Positions 17,858 to 27,715 of a stretch of 64,000 nt of DNA are shown one piece after another. Below the pieces are notes generated by a model, which saw nothing but the letters and a program-made list of their open reading frames with translations, had not been told where the DNA came from and made no database searches. Each line of letters starts with the position of its first letter. Positions within the stretch are counted from its first letter, which is position 1. The position numbers and the translations under genes are program-made. Source of the stretch: Actinomycetospora cinnamomea (GTDB taxonomy: Bacteria > Actinomycetota > Actinomycetes > Mycobacteriales > Pseudonocardiaceae); the NCBI RefSeq assembly GCF_003096675.1, contig NZ_QEKW01000011.1, positions 1-64,000 on the forward strand, written 5' to 3'.

Positions 17858-19510
17858 ATGACACGGGCCGACGCGCTGACCACGGGCACCGAGACCGCCG
17901 ACGCGGTGGTCGTCGGCGCGGGGCACAACGGGCTGGTCGCGGCCAACCTGCTCGCCGATCAGGGCTGGTCGGTGCGGGTGCTCGAGGCGTCGGACGGGCC
18001 CGGCGGCGCGACGCGCACCGAGGAGATCACCGCCCCCGGGTACCTCAGCGACCTCGGCAGCGCGTTCCACCCCATGGGCATCGCCTCGCCCGTCCTCCAG
18101 GGGCTGGACCTGGGGAGCTACGGGCTCGAGTGGAGCCACCCCCACGAGCCGCTCGCCCACGTCACCTCCGACGACCGGGGCGTGCTGCTCTCCCGCGACG
18201 TCGACGTCACCGCGGCGTCGGTCGAGCGCTTCGGCGCGGGCGACGGGGACGTCTGGCGCCGGCTCGCCGACGAGTGGCAGCGGCTGGCCGACCCGCTGAT
18301 GCACGCGTTCCTCGGCCCGTTCCCGCCGGTCAAGGAGGCCGCGCGCACGTTGCGGACCCTGGGCGGGCCCGACGCGCTGCGCCTCGCGCGCCGGATGCTC
18401 CTGCCCGCGGTGCGCTTCGGCACCGAGGAGTTCCGCGGCGAGGGCGCGCGCCTCCTGATCGCCGGCAACGCCCTGCACACCGACCTCAACGTCACGCAGA
18501 CCGCGAGCACGGCGTTCGGCTGGCTGCTCTCGATGCTGGCCCAGGACGTCGGCTTCCCCGTGCCGGCCGGCGGGTCCGGGATGATCGCCGAGTCGCTCGC
18601 GGCCCGGCTGCGGGCCCGCGGCGGGACCGTGGAGTGCGACCGGCCCGTGACCCGCGTCCTCGTCGAGAGCGGGCGGGCGACAGGCGTCATCGACGCCGCC
18701 GGGGGCGTGGTCCGCGCGCGCCGCGCGGTGCTGGCCGACGTCCCCGCGCCCCTGCTGCTGCGCGACCTCGTCGGCATCGAGCACCTCCCCGCCCGCCTGG
18801 TCGACGACCTCGCGCGCTTCCAGTGGGACGACGCCATCCTCAAGGTCGACTGGGCGCTGTCGGGGCCGATCCCGTGGACCGCGCCCGAGCCGCGCGCGGC
18901 GGGGACGGTGCACCTGGGCGGCGACATCGCCGACCTCGTCGACTTCGGTGCCGATCTCGACGCCGGCCGCATGCCGCGCAACCCGTTCATGCTGCTCGGG
19001 CAGATGACGCTGGCCGACCCGCGCCGCTCACCGCCGGGCACCGAGTCGGTGTGGGCCTACACCCACCTGCCGCACGACCGCGAGCACACCGACGCCGAGC
19101 TCGACGAGCAGGTGCGGCGGATGACCGCGCTGATCGAGCGCCACGCCCCCGGCTTCGAGGGGCGGGTCGTCGCGCGCCGGGTCTCCCGCCCGCGCGACCT
19201 CCAGGCCCACGACCCCTCGCTCGTGCGGGGCGCGCTCATGGCGGGGACCGCGCAGCTCCACCAGATGCTCGTCTTCCGGCCGACGCCGGGCCTCGGGCGT
19301 CCGGACACCCCCGTCGACGGTCTGTTCTTCTCCGGCGCCACCGCTCACCCGGCCGGTGCGGTGCACGGCGCACCCGGGGCCAACGCGGCGCGGGCGGCGC
19401 TGGCGCGGGCCGGGCGTCTGGGGCGGGTGTACGCCGCCGGCATCCGCGCCGGGCACCGCCTCGTCTACGGCGCGGCCGACGAGCGGGGCAGGGTCCTCGC
19501 CGGCAGGTAG
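17858..19510 (+). CDS. FAD-dependent phytoene-desaturase-like oxidoreductase
   Basis: The 550-residue protein starts with a dinucleotide-binding fold, VVVGAGHNGLVAANLLA at about 18-34, followed by LEASDGPGGATRTEE. It belongs to the NAD(P)/FAD-dependent family related to CrtI phytoene desaturases and Pyr_redox/COG1233 proteins. The C-terminal FFSGATAHPAGAVHGAPGANAARAAL region is the second FAD contact and is typical of this group. Enzymes of the family oxidise or isomerise carotenoids, retinoids and other lipids. No carotenoid synthase is adjacent, so I do not assign a pathway. The 3-prime end overlaps the convergent lipase-maturation-factor-like gene by 46 bp. ATG 17858 directly follows a G/C-rich leader with no clear ribosome binding site. 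Confidence 0.88.
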   Translation: MTRADALTTGTETADAVVVGAGHNGLVAANLLADQGWSVRVLEASDGPGGATRTEEITAPGYLSDLGSAFHPMGIASPVLQGLDLGSYGLEWSHPHEPLAHVTSDDRGVLLSRDVDVTAASVERFGAGDGDVWRRLADEWQRLADPLMHAFLGPFPPVKEAARTLRTLGGPDALRLARRMLLPAVRFGTEEFRGEGARLLIAGNALHTDLNVTQTASTAFGWLLSMLAQDVGFPVPAGGSGMIAESLAARLRARGGTVECDRPVTRVLVESGRATGVIDAAGGVVRARRAVLADVPAPLLLRDLVGIEHLPARLVDDLARFQWDDAILKVDWALSGPIPWTAPEPRAAGTVHLGGDIADLVDFGADLDAGRMPRNPFMLLGQMTLADPRRSPPGTESVWAYTHLPHDREHTDAELDEQVRRMTALIERHAPGFEGRVVARRVSRPRDLQAHDPSLVRGALMAGTAQLHQMLVFRPTPGLGRPDTPVDGLFFSGATAHPAGAVHGAPGANAARAALARAGRLGRVYAAGIRAGHRLVYGAADERGRVLAGR

Positions 19511-20925
19511 TCACCGATCAGCTCGCGGTGCCACCAGGCGCCGGTCTCACGGCGCTCGGCGCGCGTCGTGAAGCGGTAGCGGTAGAGCCGCGCCCGCACC
19601 CACGCCGGACGGTCGCCGTCGAACGGGTCGTGGCGCAGCAGGCGCAGGGTGGGGCGGTCGGCCTCGAGCAGCCGGTCGAGCAGGGTCGGCAACCAGGTCC
19701 GGGCCATCCGCGGCGCCAGCGGCGCGAACCACATCAGCCAGTCGAGGCGCCGGTGGTACGGCGCGGTCTGGGGTGGGCGGCGGTAGGGGTCGCCGGGCTT
19801 GGAGCGGAACTCGTACTCGCGCCACACGGCCGTGTCGGGGGAGTCGCCGCCGTCCGGGTCGTCGGTGCCCTCGAGGACCACCTCGTCGCGTTCCCGCGTC
19901 ACCGAGCCGAACGCGCCGTAGCTGTTGCCCAGGTGCACCGGCGTGATGCCCGCGTTCATCTTCTGGCCCGGGCTGAGCATGTTCGCCACCGGCCAGAACG
20001 ACAGCGCGACCATCAGGACGGTCACCGCCAGCACGACCGCGGCGAACCACGGTGGCAACGGCGCAGGCTCGGGCAGCGGGAGCGGCAGGAGCCACCGCAG
20101 GTGGGGATCGTCGATCGCCGCGAAGGCGAGGGTGATCGTCAGGAGGTTCAGCCACGCGAAGTTGCCACTGCCGACGAGCCACCCCTGCGTGACGATCACG
20201 ACGACCGCGGCGCCGGTCGCGACCGGCTGGGGCGCGAAGAGCAGGAACGGCACGACGAGCTGGGTGACGTGGTTCGCGAGGACCTCGACGCGATGGAGCG
20301 GGCGGGGCAGGTGGTGGAACCACCAGCTCGTCGGGCTCGGCAGCGGCTGGGTCTCATGGTGGTACTCGAGGCAGGTCAGGTCGCGCCAGCAGCGGTCGCC
20401 GCGCAGCTTGATCAGGCCCGCCCCGAACTCGACGCGGAAGAGCAGCCAGACGAGCAGCCAGAGGATCGGCGCGGGCGGGGTGACGTCGGCCGGCCCCAGG
20501 AAGGTGACGAGGAAGCCGGCCTCGAGCAGGAGCGACTCCCAGCCGAAGCCGTACCAGACCTGGCCGACGTTGACGATCGACAGGTAGAGGACCCAGAGCA
20601 GGGCCCAGAGCGCGATGCCGGCGCCCAGCGGGAGGACGTCGGTGGCGCCGGCGAGGGCGGCGACGGCGAGGACCAGGCCCGTGGCCGCCACGACCCGGAA
20701 GACCGTGTCGGAGTAGCGAAGGTGGAACAGGCTCGGGTGGCGGCGGAACGTCGTGCGGGCGAGGAAGCGGGGGATCGGGGTGAGGCCCCGCTCGCCGAGC
20801 AGGGGGCGGAACTGCGCCAGCGCGACCGTGAACGCGATGACGTAGACCAGCGCGACGAGGTGCTGCACGACCCAGCGCGCCAGCGCGTAGTCGGGCGCCG
20901 CGAGCAGATCGAGCACGGACCTCAC
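19465..20925 (-). CDS. Lipase maturation factor family-like membrane protein
   Basis: The 486-residue protein has six to seven membrane segments in its N-terminal two thirds and a soluble C-terminal region. Conserved-looking stretches include the N-terminal hydrophobic block ending in LTPIPRFL, VEFGAGLIKLRGDRCWRDLTCLEYHHETQPLP and WFAPLAPRM. These match the bacterial relatives of the eukaryotic lipase maturation factor (LMF1) family; the bacterial role is not known. The YHHETQP segment, with paired His, is the best fingerprint. The related HTTM/vitamin K-dependent carboxylase-like family is the alternative. The start at 20925 faces the NRPS gene across 341 bp, and the end overlaps the FAD-oxidoreductase gene tail to tail. 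Confidence 0.75.
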   Translation of the reverse strand: MRSVLDLLAAPDYALARWVVQHLVALVYVIAFTVALAQFRPLLGERGLTPIPRFLARTTFRRHPSLFHLRYSDTVFRVVAATGLVLAVAALAGATDVLPLGAGIALWALLWVLYLSIVNVGQVWYGFGWESLLLEAGFLVTFLGPADVTPPAPILWLLVWLLFRVEFGAGLIKLRGDRCWRDLTCLEYHHETQPLPSPTSWWFHHLPRPLHRVEVLANHVTQLVVPFLLFAPQPVATGAAVVVIVTQGWLVGSGNFAWLNLLTITLAFAAIDDPHLRWLLPLPLPEPAPLPPWFAAVVLAVTVLMVALSFWPVANMLSPGQKMNAGITPVHLGNSYGAFGSVTRERDEVVLEGTDDPDGGDSPDTAVWREYEFRSKPGDPYRRPPQTAPYHRRLDWLMWFAPLAPRMARTWLPTLLDRLLEADRPTLRLLRHDPFDGDRPAWVRARLYRYRFTTRAERRETGAWWHRELIGDYLPARTLPRSSAAP

Positions 20926-21266
20926 CTCCTCGACGGTGAAGGGAGTGTTACCCGCTCGACCGCCCGGCCGATGCTCCTCGCCCGGCCGCGGCCGGCATGG
21001 CCGTCGGCCGGTCCTGCGGGGCGACGTGGTGCTGGGCCGAACGGGGAACGCTCATCACTCGATCGAGGACACCACGGCCGGGCGGGGCACGCCTTCCGTA
21101 GCCGGACTTCGGACATTTTTCCTCGGACGAGTGAACGCGCGGGGGCTGCGCCGCGTCCCACGGACGGTGCCCGACCACACGCCGGCGCCGTCCATCCGCA
21201 AGTCCGGACCCCCGGGCCCGGACCACCAGGTGGTTTCCGCAGCCGCCCCCCGTATCGAGGAGGCGC
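20926..21266. other. 341-bp divergent intergenic region
   Basis: The region lies between the divergent lipase-maturation-like gene and the large NRPS gene. It contains no frame with recognisable family sequence. A relatively AT-rich patch around 21112-21124 includes a five-T run (GACATTTTTCC), the most promoter-like stretch. A GAGGAGG ribosome binding site sits immediately before the NRPS ATG at 21258-21264. Confidence 0.5.
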
Positions 21267-24200
21267 ATGACCGGCATCGATGCCGTCACGTTCTCGCGAG
21301 CGCGTCACCGACGTGCCCCGTCGCCCATCCCCCGGCCGCGTCCCGCCGAGACGACCGTCACCGAGCCCGTGCCCCTGACGCGATCCCGTCGCATGGAGCA
21401 CGTCTTCGAACGCTCCGCCGACGCCGTACCGCAGGCCGTGGCCCTCGATCACGACGGTGTCGGGACGACCTACGGGCAGCTGGAGGCTCGGGCCAACCAG
21501 CTCGCCCACCGCCTGCGCCGCGAGGATGTCGCGACCGGCTCCCGCGTCGCCATCCTGCTCGAGCGCTCGCCGCTGACCTATGTCGCGCTGCTGGGCGTGC
21601 TGAAGGCGGGGGCGGCGTTCGTCCCGATCGACCCCGAGGCGCCCGCCGACCGCATCGCCTACATCGCCGACGACGCCGCCGTCGACCTCGTCGTCACGAG
21701 CAGCGACCTCGCCGCGTCCCTGACCGCCACGACCTGCCCGGTCCTCGAGCTCGACACCCGGCGGGCGGAGATCGACGCCGCTCCGACGACGCGCCCGGTC
21801 GCCGCGTACGGCGCCCACTCCGACCCGCCCGCGTACGTGATCTACACCTCGGGGTCGAGCGGGCGCCCGAAGGGCGTGGAGGTCGCCCAGTCGAGCATCG
21901 TCAACTTCCTCGACGTTGTCCCCGACGTCTACGACGTCCGCCCGGACGACCGGGTGTACCAGGGCATGACGATCTCGTTCGACTTCTCGATCGAGGAGAT
22001 CTGGCCGACGTTCGCCCGCGGGGCGACGCTCGTGATCGGCCCGAACGACTCGCGACGCCTCGGCGGCGAGCTCGCCGACTTCCTCGAGCAGGCCCGGGTC
22101 AGCGTCCTCTACTGCGTGCCGACCCTGCTCGCCACGCTGCCGCGCGACCTGCCGGGCCTGCGCAGCGTCCTGGTGGGCGGCGAGGCCTGCCCCGCGGAGC
22201 TCGTCGAGCGCTGGAGCCGCCCCGGGCGGCGGATGCTCAACACGTACGGTCCGACCGAGGCCACCGTCACCGCCACCTGGTGCGAGCTGCTCCCGGGCCG
22301 GCCGGTGACCATCGGTCGGGCGCTGCCGACGTACACGATCGTCCTGCTCGACGAGCACCGCGCGCCGGTGCCCCACGGGGCCGTGGGTGAGATCTGCATC
22401 GGTGGCCCCGGCGTCGCGCGGGGTTACGTGGGGCTGCCGGAGAAGACCGCCGATCGCTTCGTGGTCCACCCGCTCGCCCCCGACGGCGGGCGGCTCTACC
22501 GCACCGGTGACCTCGGGCGCCTCACCGACGAGGGCGAGATCGAGTACCGGGGCCGGGCCGACGCCGAGGTCAAGGTCCGCGGCCACCGCGTCGACCTCGG
22601 CGAGATCGAGAGCGTGCTGCTCACCGACCCCGCCGTGGGCGCGGCCGTGGTGACCCTCGTCGAGGCGACGGGCTCACTCGCGGCCTTCGTCGTCCCGCCC
22701 CACGGCGCGGGCCCGCCGGACGACGCCGAGCTGGCCGCGCGGCTGCACGGCGTGCTGCACGAGCGCCTGCCGGAGTACATGGTCCCCTCGACGCTCGACG
22801 TCCTCGTCGAGCTCCCGACCATGCCCAGCGGCAAGGTCGACCGCACGAGGCTGCCCGAGCCCTCGGGACGCCGGCTCGTCGCGGCCGCCGGCCCGGTGGT
22901 GGAGGCCGAGGGCGGGCTCGAGGAGCGCCTGCGCACGGTGTGGGCCGAGGTGTTCGGCCTGCGCGTCGCGGAGGTCTCGGTGACCGCCGACTTCTTCACC
23001 GACCTGGGTGGGCACTCCCTGCTCGCCGCGACGGCCGTGACCCGCATGCGGGAACGCGACGCGGGCGGCGGGGCGGGTGGGAGTGTGGCGGTGCGCGACC
23101 TCTACGCGCACCCCAGCGTCCGCGCCCTCGCCGCCCACCTGGCGCGGGAGGCCGAGGCGCCGCGCGTGGAGGCCCCGCCCCGCCCGCAGCCCGCGCGGCA
23201 CACCGACCGGCAGGTGGCGCGGGCGGGCCTCGCGCAGGCGGCGCTCGTCTACGGCTTCCTGCTCGCCGTGACCCTGCCGGTGTCGTTCGTCTACACCCGC
23301 AACGACGGCTCCGTGTCGATCGGGGTGCTGCTCCAGCTCATGGGCGCCGTGGTCGCCACCTACCTCGGCACCCGGTGGGTCCTGCCGCTGCTCGTCCGCC
23401 CGCTCACGGCGGGCATCCGTCCCGGGCGCTACCGGCTCTGGGGCGTCACGTACGTGCGGCTGTGGTTCGCCGACCTGCTCCTGGGCGCGAGCCCGCTGCC
23501 GGTGCTGTCCGGGTCGATGGCGGCCGGCCCCTACCTGCGGCTGCTCGGCGCGGACGTCGGCGACCGCACGACGATCGCGACGAGCACGATCTCGATGCCC
23601 CGCCTCGTGCGCCTCGGCGACGACGGCGCCGTCGGCTACGGGGTGCACGTCCGCCCGTGGGAGGTGCGCGACGGGACGGTGACCGTCGGCACGGTCACCG
23701 TCGGGAGGGACGCCTACGTCGGCGCCAACGCCGTGCTCGGGCCGGGGAGCTCCGTCGGCGACGAGGCGGCGCTGGGCGAGCAGTCGGTGCTCGACGAAGG
23801 CGAGGTGGTCCCCGACGGCCACGGCCGCGCCGGCTCCCCGCCCCGGGCGGTCACCGCGCTCGCCCCGGCGGTCGAGGAGATGCTCGCCGCCCCGCCGGCG
23901 CCGGGCTGGCGCTGGTACCACGTGCTCGCGACCGCCGCCGGCGTCGTCGGCCTGGAGGCCGCGGCCGTGGCGATGGTCCTGCCCGCGGTCGGCGTGGTCT
24001 GGGCGGCCCTGCTGACCTGGGGCGTCCTCGCCGGCCTGGCCGCGACCCTGCTCGCCGGCCCGGTGTTCGTCGTGACGGTCTGCGTGGTCGTCGCGACCGG
24101 CAAGCGGCTCGTGCTCCCGCGGCTCCCGCCGGGAATCCACCCCGTGCGGTCCGGTCTCGGCATCCGGAAATGGATCGCCGACACGCTGTTCGAGTTCAGC

Positions 24201-25313
24201 CTGGCGTTCACGAACGCGCTCTACGCGACGCTGTACACCGTGCCGTGGCTGCGCCTGCTCGGCGCCCGCGTCGGACGGGGCTCGGAGGTGTCCACCGCCG
24301 CGCACCTCGATCCCGACCTGCTGGTCCTCGGCCGCGAGAGCTTCGTCGCCGACATGGCGACCGTCGGCAGCGCGTCCTTCGCCCACGGCCGGATCGCCCT
24401 CGCCGCGACCGAGATCGGCGCCCGGTCATTCGTCGGCAACGCCGCCTTCGTTCCGGCGGGCACCCGCACCGGCGAGGGCTCGCTGCTCGGTGTGCAGACC
24501 GTGCCGCCGCCCGGGGGCGTCCCGCAGGACAGCTCCTGGCTGGGGTCCCCGGCGATCCACCTTCCCCGGCGCCAGGACAGCGGCGACTTCGACGAGGCCT
24601 CGACGTTCCGCCCCGAGCGCCGCGTCGTGCGCCAGCGCCTCGCGATCGAGTTCGCCCGCGCGACCCTGCCCGCCTCGGTGATCGCCGTGAGCGTCTACCT
24701 CTACCTCCTGGCGCTCTCCGCACTGGCGCAGGGCCGCACGCTGCCCGAGGTGGCGTTCGGCGCACCGCTGCTCGCCCTGGCCGCGGCGCTGCTCGTCGTG
24801 CTCTACGTCGCCGCCGTCAAACGGCACGTCGTCGGCGTGTACCGGCCGCGGGTCGAGCCGCTGTGGAGCCCGTACGTGCGCCGCACCGAGTTCGTCACCG
24901 GTCTCTACGAGGCGGCCGCGGTCCCGGTGCTGCTCGGCCTGCTCGTCGGCACCCCGGCCCTGCCCCCGATGTTGCGCCTGATGGGCGCGCGGATCGGCCG
25001 GCGCGCGTGGATCGGCACGACGTACCTCACCGAGTTCGACCTCGTCGAGGTCGGCGACGACGCCTGCGTCGGCACGGCCGTGTCGTTGCAGACCCACCTG
25101 TTCGAGGACCGGGTGATGAAGATGTCGTCGCTGCGCGTCGGCGACGGCGCGAGCGTCGGCACGCGCTCGGTCGTGCTCTACGACGCCGTGGTCGGCGAGG
25201 GCGTCGCCCTCGCCCCGCTCTCCCTGCTCATGAAGGGCGAGGAGCTGCCCGCCGGCAGCGACTGGCGCGGCATCCCCGCCCAGGGCGCCACCCCCGCCCT
25301 CGCCACCCGCTGA
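21267..25313 (+). CDS. Pls/PosA-family single-module non-ribosomal peptide synthetase
   Basis: The 1348-residue protein is a single-chain NRPS with three parts. An adenylation domain spans about 40-540, with YTSGSSGRPKG at about 193 and LYRTGDLGR, both A-domain core motifs. A peptidyl carrier domain lies near 550-625, its phosphopantetheine Ser in LGGHSLLAA. A long membrane-embedded C-terminal region follows, with hydrophobic clusters near 650-760, 890-950 and 1135-1200, interspersed with left-handed beta-helix hexapeptide repeats. This A-T-TM/LbH layout is that of Pls (epsilon-poly-L-lysine synthetase) and PosA-type enzymes, which link a monomer into a homopolymer or short peptide at the membrane. 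There is no condensation domain. Which amino acid it activates I cannot say. GAGGAGG before ATG 21267 supports the start. Confidence 0.88.
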   Translation: MTGIDAVTFSRARHRRAPSPIPRPRPAETTVTEPVPLTRSRRMEHVFERSADAVPQAVALDHDGVGTTYGQLEARANQLAHRLRREDVATGSRVAILLERSPLTYVALLGVLKAGAAFVPIDPEAPADRIAYIADDAAVDLVVTSSDLAASLTATTCPVLELDTRRAEIDAAPTTRPVAAYGAHSDPPAYVIYTSGSSGRPKGVEVAQSSIVNFLDVVPDVYDVRPDDRVYQGMTISFDFSIEEIWPTFARGATLVIGPNDSRRLGGELADFLEQARVSVLYCVPTLLATLPRDLPGLRSVLVGGEACPAELVERWSRPGRRMLNTYGPTEATVTATWCELLPGRPVTIGRALPTYTIVLLDEHRAPVPHGAVGEICIGGPGVARGYVGLPEKTADRFVVHPLAPDGGRLYRTGDLGRLTDEGEIEYRGRADAEVKVRGHRVDLGEIESVLLTDPAVGAAVVTLVEATGSLAAFVVPPHGAGPPDDAELAARLHGVLHERLPEYMVPSTLDVLVELPTMPSGKVDRTRLPEPSGRRLVAAAGPVVEAEGGLEERLRTVWAEVFGLRVAEVSVTADFFTDLGGHSLLAATAVTRMRERDAGGGAGGSVAVRDLYAHPSVRALAAHLAREAEAPRVEAPPRPQPARHTDRQVARAGLAQAALVYGFLLAVTLPVSFVYTRNDGSVSIGVLLQLMGAVVATYLGTRWVLPLLVRPLTAGIRPGRYRLWGVTYVRLWFADLLLGASPLPVLSGSMAAGPYLRLLGADVGDRTTIATSTISMPRLVRLGDDGAVGYGVHVRPWEVRDGTVTVGTVTVGRDAYVGANAVLGPGSSVGDEAALGEQSVLDEGEVVPDGHGRAGSPPRAVTALAPAVEEMLAAPPAPGWRWYHVLATAAGVVGLEAAAVAMVLPAVGVVWAALLTWGVLAGLAATLLAGPVFVVTVCVVVATGKRLVLPRLPPGIHPVRSGLGIRKWIADTLFEFSLAFTNALYATLYTVPWLRLLGARVGRGSEVSTAAHLDPDLLVLGRESFVADMATVGSASFAHGRIALAATEIGARSFVGNAAFVPAGTRTGEGSLLGVQTVPPPGGVPQDSSWLGSPAIHLPRRQDSGDFDEASTFRPERRVVRQRLAIEFARATLPASVIAVSVYLYLLALSALAQGRTLPEVAFGAPLLALAAALLVVLYVAAVKRHVVGVYRPRVEPLWSPYVRRTEFVTGLYEAAAVPVLLGLLVGTPALPPMLRLMGARIGRRAWIGTTYLTEFDLVEVGDDACVGTAVSLQTHLFEDRVMKMSSLRVGDGASVGTRSVVLYDAVVGEGVALAPLSLLMKGEELPAGSDWRGIPAQGATPALATR

Positions 25314-25346
25314 TCTCCACCAGCCCCCGCTCCCCGAGGGAGACCT

Positions 25347-26237
25347 GTGCTCACCACGCACCTGCTGGTGTCGGACGCCCGGCACTTCCGCATCGACTAC
25401 GTGATCAACCCCTACATGGACACCGCCGACCAGCCCGACCCGTCGGCCGCCGCCGCGGAGCACGAGGCGCTCGTCGACGCCCACGTGCGCGCCGCGCGGA
25501 CCGTCGAGCGCATGCCCACCGTCGCCGAGCACCCCGACATGGTCTACACCGCCAACGGCGCGGTCGTCGTCGACGGCGTCGCCGTGCTCGGCGACCCGCC
25601 CCCGCCCCGCCGCGGCGAGATCCCCCACCACCGGCGGGCCCTCGGCGCGTTGGGGTTGCAGGTGCTCGACGCCCCGTTCCCGTTCAGCGGGCAGGGCGAC
25701 GCCCTGGCCTGCGGCGACCTGCTGCTCGCCGGGCACGGGCGCCGCACCGACCCGCGCATGCTCCCCTTCCTCGCCGAGCACCTGGAGCGGGAGGTGGTGC
25801 CGCTGCGCACCGCCGGTCCCGAGTGGTACGACCTGGACCTTGCGGTGGGCGTCCTCGACGCGGCGACGGTGGCATGGTTCCCCGACGCGCTCGACGGGCC
25901 CAGCCGTCGCCGTCTGGACTGCATGGCCGGCCTCGCAGGCGTCGACCTCGTCGAGGTGTCCCGCGCCGAGGCCGAGGCGTTCGCGCTCAACCTCGTCAGC
26001 GACGGCCGGACGGTCACGATGACCACCGGCGCGCCCCGGCTGGCCGACCGGCTGCGGGACCGCGGCTACACGGTGGACGAGGTCGCCACCGACCAGCTGC
26101 GCAAGGGTGGCGGTGGCGTCCGGTGCACCGCGCTGACCCTGGACGGCGTGCCGGGGGAGACGACCGACCCGGCGGCCGACGTCGACGCGGTCGCCCGGCC
26201 CGACCTCGACGCGGTCCTGGCGGCGGGCTCGCGGTGA
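25347..26237 (+). CDS. Amidinotransferase-fold (dimethylargininase-like) protein with altered active site
   Basis: The 296-residue protein belongs to the DDAH/arginine deiminase-like amidinotransferase fold. HPDMVYTANGAVV near 62 and FSGQGDALACGDLLLAGHGRRTD near 113 are family signatures, and the nucleophilic Cys is C260 in GGGGVRCTAL. In related enzymes a catalytic His follows an aromatic residue in a motif like YHLD; here the segment is EWYDLDLAVGVLD, with Asp at 162 in the His position. Codons 25831-25842 read tac gac ctg gac, so the change is explicit. This may mean an inactive or repurposed enzyme. GTG 25347 follows GAGGGA. The gene stands 33 bp after the NRPS and overlaps the next gene by 4 bp, so a role in supplying or modifying a guanidino amino acid for the NRPS product is a reasonable inference. 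Confidence 0.8.
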   Translation: MLTTHLLVSDARHFRIDYVINPYMDTADQPDPSAAAAEHEALVDAHVRAARTVERMPTVAEHPDMVYTANGAVVVDGVAVLGDPPPPRRGEIPHHRRALGALGLQVLDAPFPFSGQGDALACGDLLLAGHGRRTDPRMLPFLAEHLEREVVPLRTAGPEWYDLDLAVGVLDAATVAWFPDALDGPSRRRLDCMAGLAGVDLVEVSRAEAEAFALNLVSDGRTVTMTTGAPRLADRLRDRGYTVDEVATDQLRKGGGGVRCTALTLDGVPGETTDPAADVDAVARPDLDAVLAAGSR

Positions 26238-27715
26238 CCGGATCCGTCCCCCGGCGCTCCTCGAACGGACACGGCCCCGACGGTCCGACCGTCGTCCTGC
26301 CGCGTCCGTCGCCCCGACCCCAGCCCCCTCCCGCACCCCGCCCGCGCTCGGCGCCCCCGCCGAGTCGGCCCGCACCCCGACGCCACTCCGGCCCGGAACG
26401 GCGCAGCCTCGTGCGGCTCGACACGGTCGCCGACTCCCGCCGGCCGGACCCGGCGCCGCCCGCTCCCGCGACCGAGCCGGCCGACAGGGCAGCGAGCGCG
26501 CCGGGCGGCGAGGCGGCTCGGCCCCGCTCCCGCAGCGCCGGGCTGGACGCCGCGCGCGGGGTGGCGCTGGCCGGAATGGTCGCGGTCCACTCGCTGGTCG
26601 TGGTCGACGCGGTCGGGAACCCGACCGTCGTGGGCCAGATCGCCCAGGGTCGCTCGGCGGCCCTGTTCGCGGTGCTGGCCGGCGTCGGGATCGCGTTCAT
26701 GACCGGCCGCCGACCGGTCCGGGGCGTCGCGGCCGGCGCCTCCGCCGCGACCACGCTGCTCACCCGGGCGCTCCTGCTCGGTGCGCTCGGACTGGCCCTC
26801 GGCGGCCTCGAGGCCGAGGTCGCGGCCGTGATCCTTCCGTACTACGCGGCGCTGTTCGTGCTCGCGGTGCCCCTGGTGTTCCTCGGGCGCTGGACACTGC
26901 TCGCGCTCGGGGTGGTCGGCGCGGGAGCGATCCCCGTCGCCAGCCACGTCCTGCGCGGGCTGGTGCCGCCGCCGGCGCTCCAGAACGTGACCCTCGGCTC
27001 GTTCGTCGCCGATCCCCCTGCCGTGCTCCTCGAGCTCGCCGTCACCGGGTACTACCCCGCCGTGTCGTGGTTGCCCTACCTGTGCGTCGGGATGGCGGTC
27101 GGGCGGATGCGCCTGTCGTCGGCGCGGGTCGCCGGCGGCCTGATCGTCGGCGGGACGGCCGCGGCGGCCGCGGCCTGGGTGGGCTCCTGGCTCGCGCTCC
27201 AGCGCTTCGGCGGGCTCGCCGCACTGCAGGCGGACGCGGCGTCCCGGGGCCTGTCGCCGGCGGCGCTGGACGCCGCCCTGACCGTCGGGCCCGACGGCAC
27301 CACCCCGGCCACGTCGTGGTGGTGGCTGGCCAGCGTCGCCCCGCACTCCTCGACCCCGCCGGACCTCGTCCACACCGCCGGTGTGGCCCTGGCGCTGCTC
27401 GGGTCGATGCTGCTGCTCGACCACCTCACCCGACCGGTCCCGCGGGCGGCCGTCGCGCTGCTCCGGGGCCCGCTCGCGGCCGTCGGCGGCCTGGCGCTGA
27501 CCCTCTACACCGCGCACATCCTGTTCGTCGGGTCCCCCTGGGACGGGTTCACGCCGGTGACCGGCTACGTCGTCCAGGCCGTCGTCGGCGTGCTGTTCGC
27601 CCTCGGCTGGCGGGCCACGGCCGGGCGTGGGCCGATCGAGTCGGTCGTCACCGTGTTCTCCCGGGGCGCCGCCCGCGCCGTCGGCCGACGCGTGACCGGA
27701 CGGGGCCCGGCGTGA
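26234..27715 (+). CDS. Membrane acyltransferase-like protein (DUF1624/heparan-alpha-glucosaminide N-acetyltransferase type)
   Basis: The 493-residue protein has about 95 residues of Pro/Arg/Ser-rich cytosolic N-terminus, then GLDAARGVALAGMVAVHS, the N-terminal fingerprint of DUF1624/DUF418 multi-span proteins. About ten hydrophobic helices follow. These proteins are related to heparan-alpha-glucosaminide N-acetyltransferase and the OafA-type acyltransferases, which move acyl groups across the membrane; bacterial substrates are mostly unknown. A His in MVAVHSLVV at the first membrane helix is the likely catalytic-type His of the group. The gene overlaps the preceding amidinotransferase-like gene (GTGA) and the following peptidase (GTGA), so all three sit in one operon with the NRPS. 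An acyl or export modification of the NRPS product is an inference from position. Confidence 0.82.
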   Translation: MTGSVPRRSSNGHGPDGPTVVLPRPSPRPQPPPAPRPRSAPPPSRPAPRRHSGPERRSLVRLDTVADSRRPDPAPPAPATEPADRAASAPGGEAARPRSRSAGLDAARGVALAGMVAVHSLVVVDAVGNPTVVGQIAQGRSAALFAVLAGVGIAFMTGRRPVRGVAAGASAATTLLTRALLLGALGLALGGLEAEVAAVILPYYAALFVLAVPLVFLGRWTLLALGVVGAGAIPVASHVLRGLVPPPALQNVTLGSFVADPPAVLLELAVTGYYPAVSWLPYLCVGMAVGRMRLSSARVAGGLIVGGTAAAAAAWVGSWLALQRFGGLAALQADAASRGLSPAALDAALTVGPDGTTPATSWWWLASVAPHSSTPPDLVHTAGVALALLGSMLLLDHLTRPVPRAAVALLRGPLAAVGGLALTLYTAHILFVGSPWDGFTPVTGYVVQAVVGVLFALGWRATAGRGPIESVVTVFSRGAARAVGRRVTGRGPA

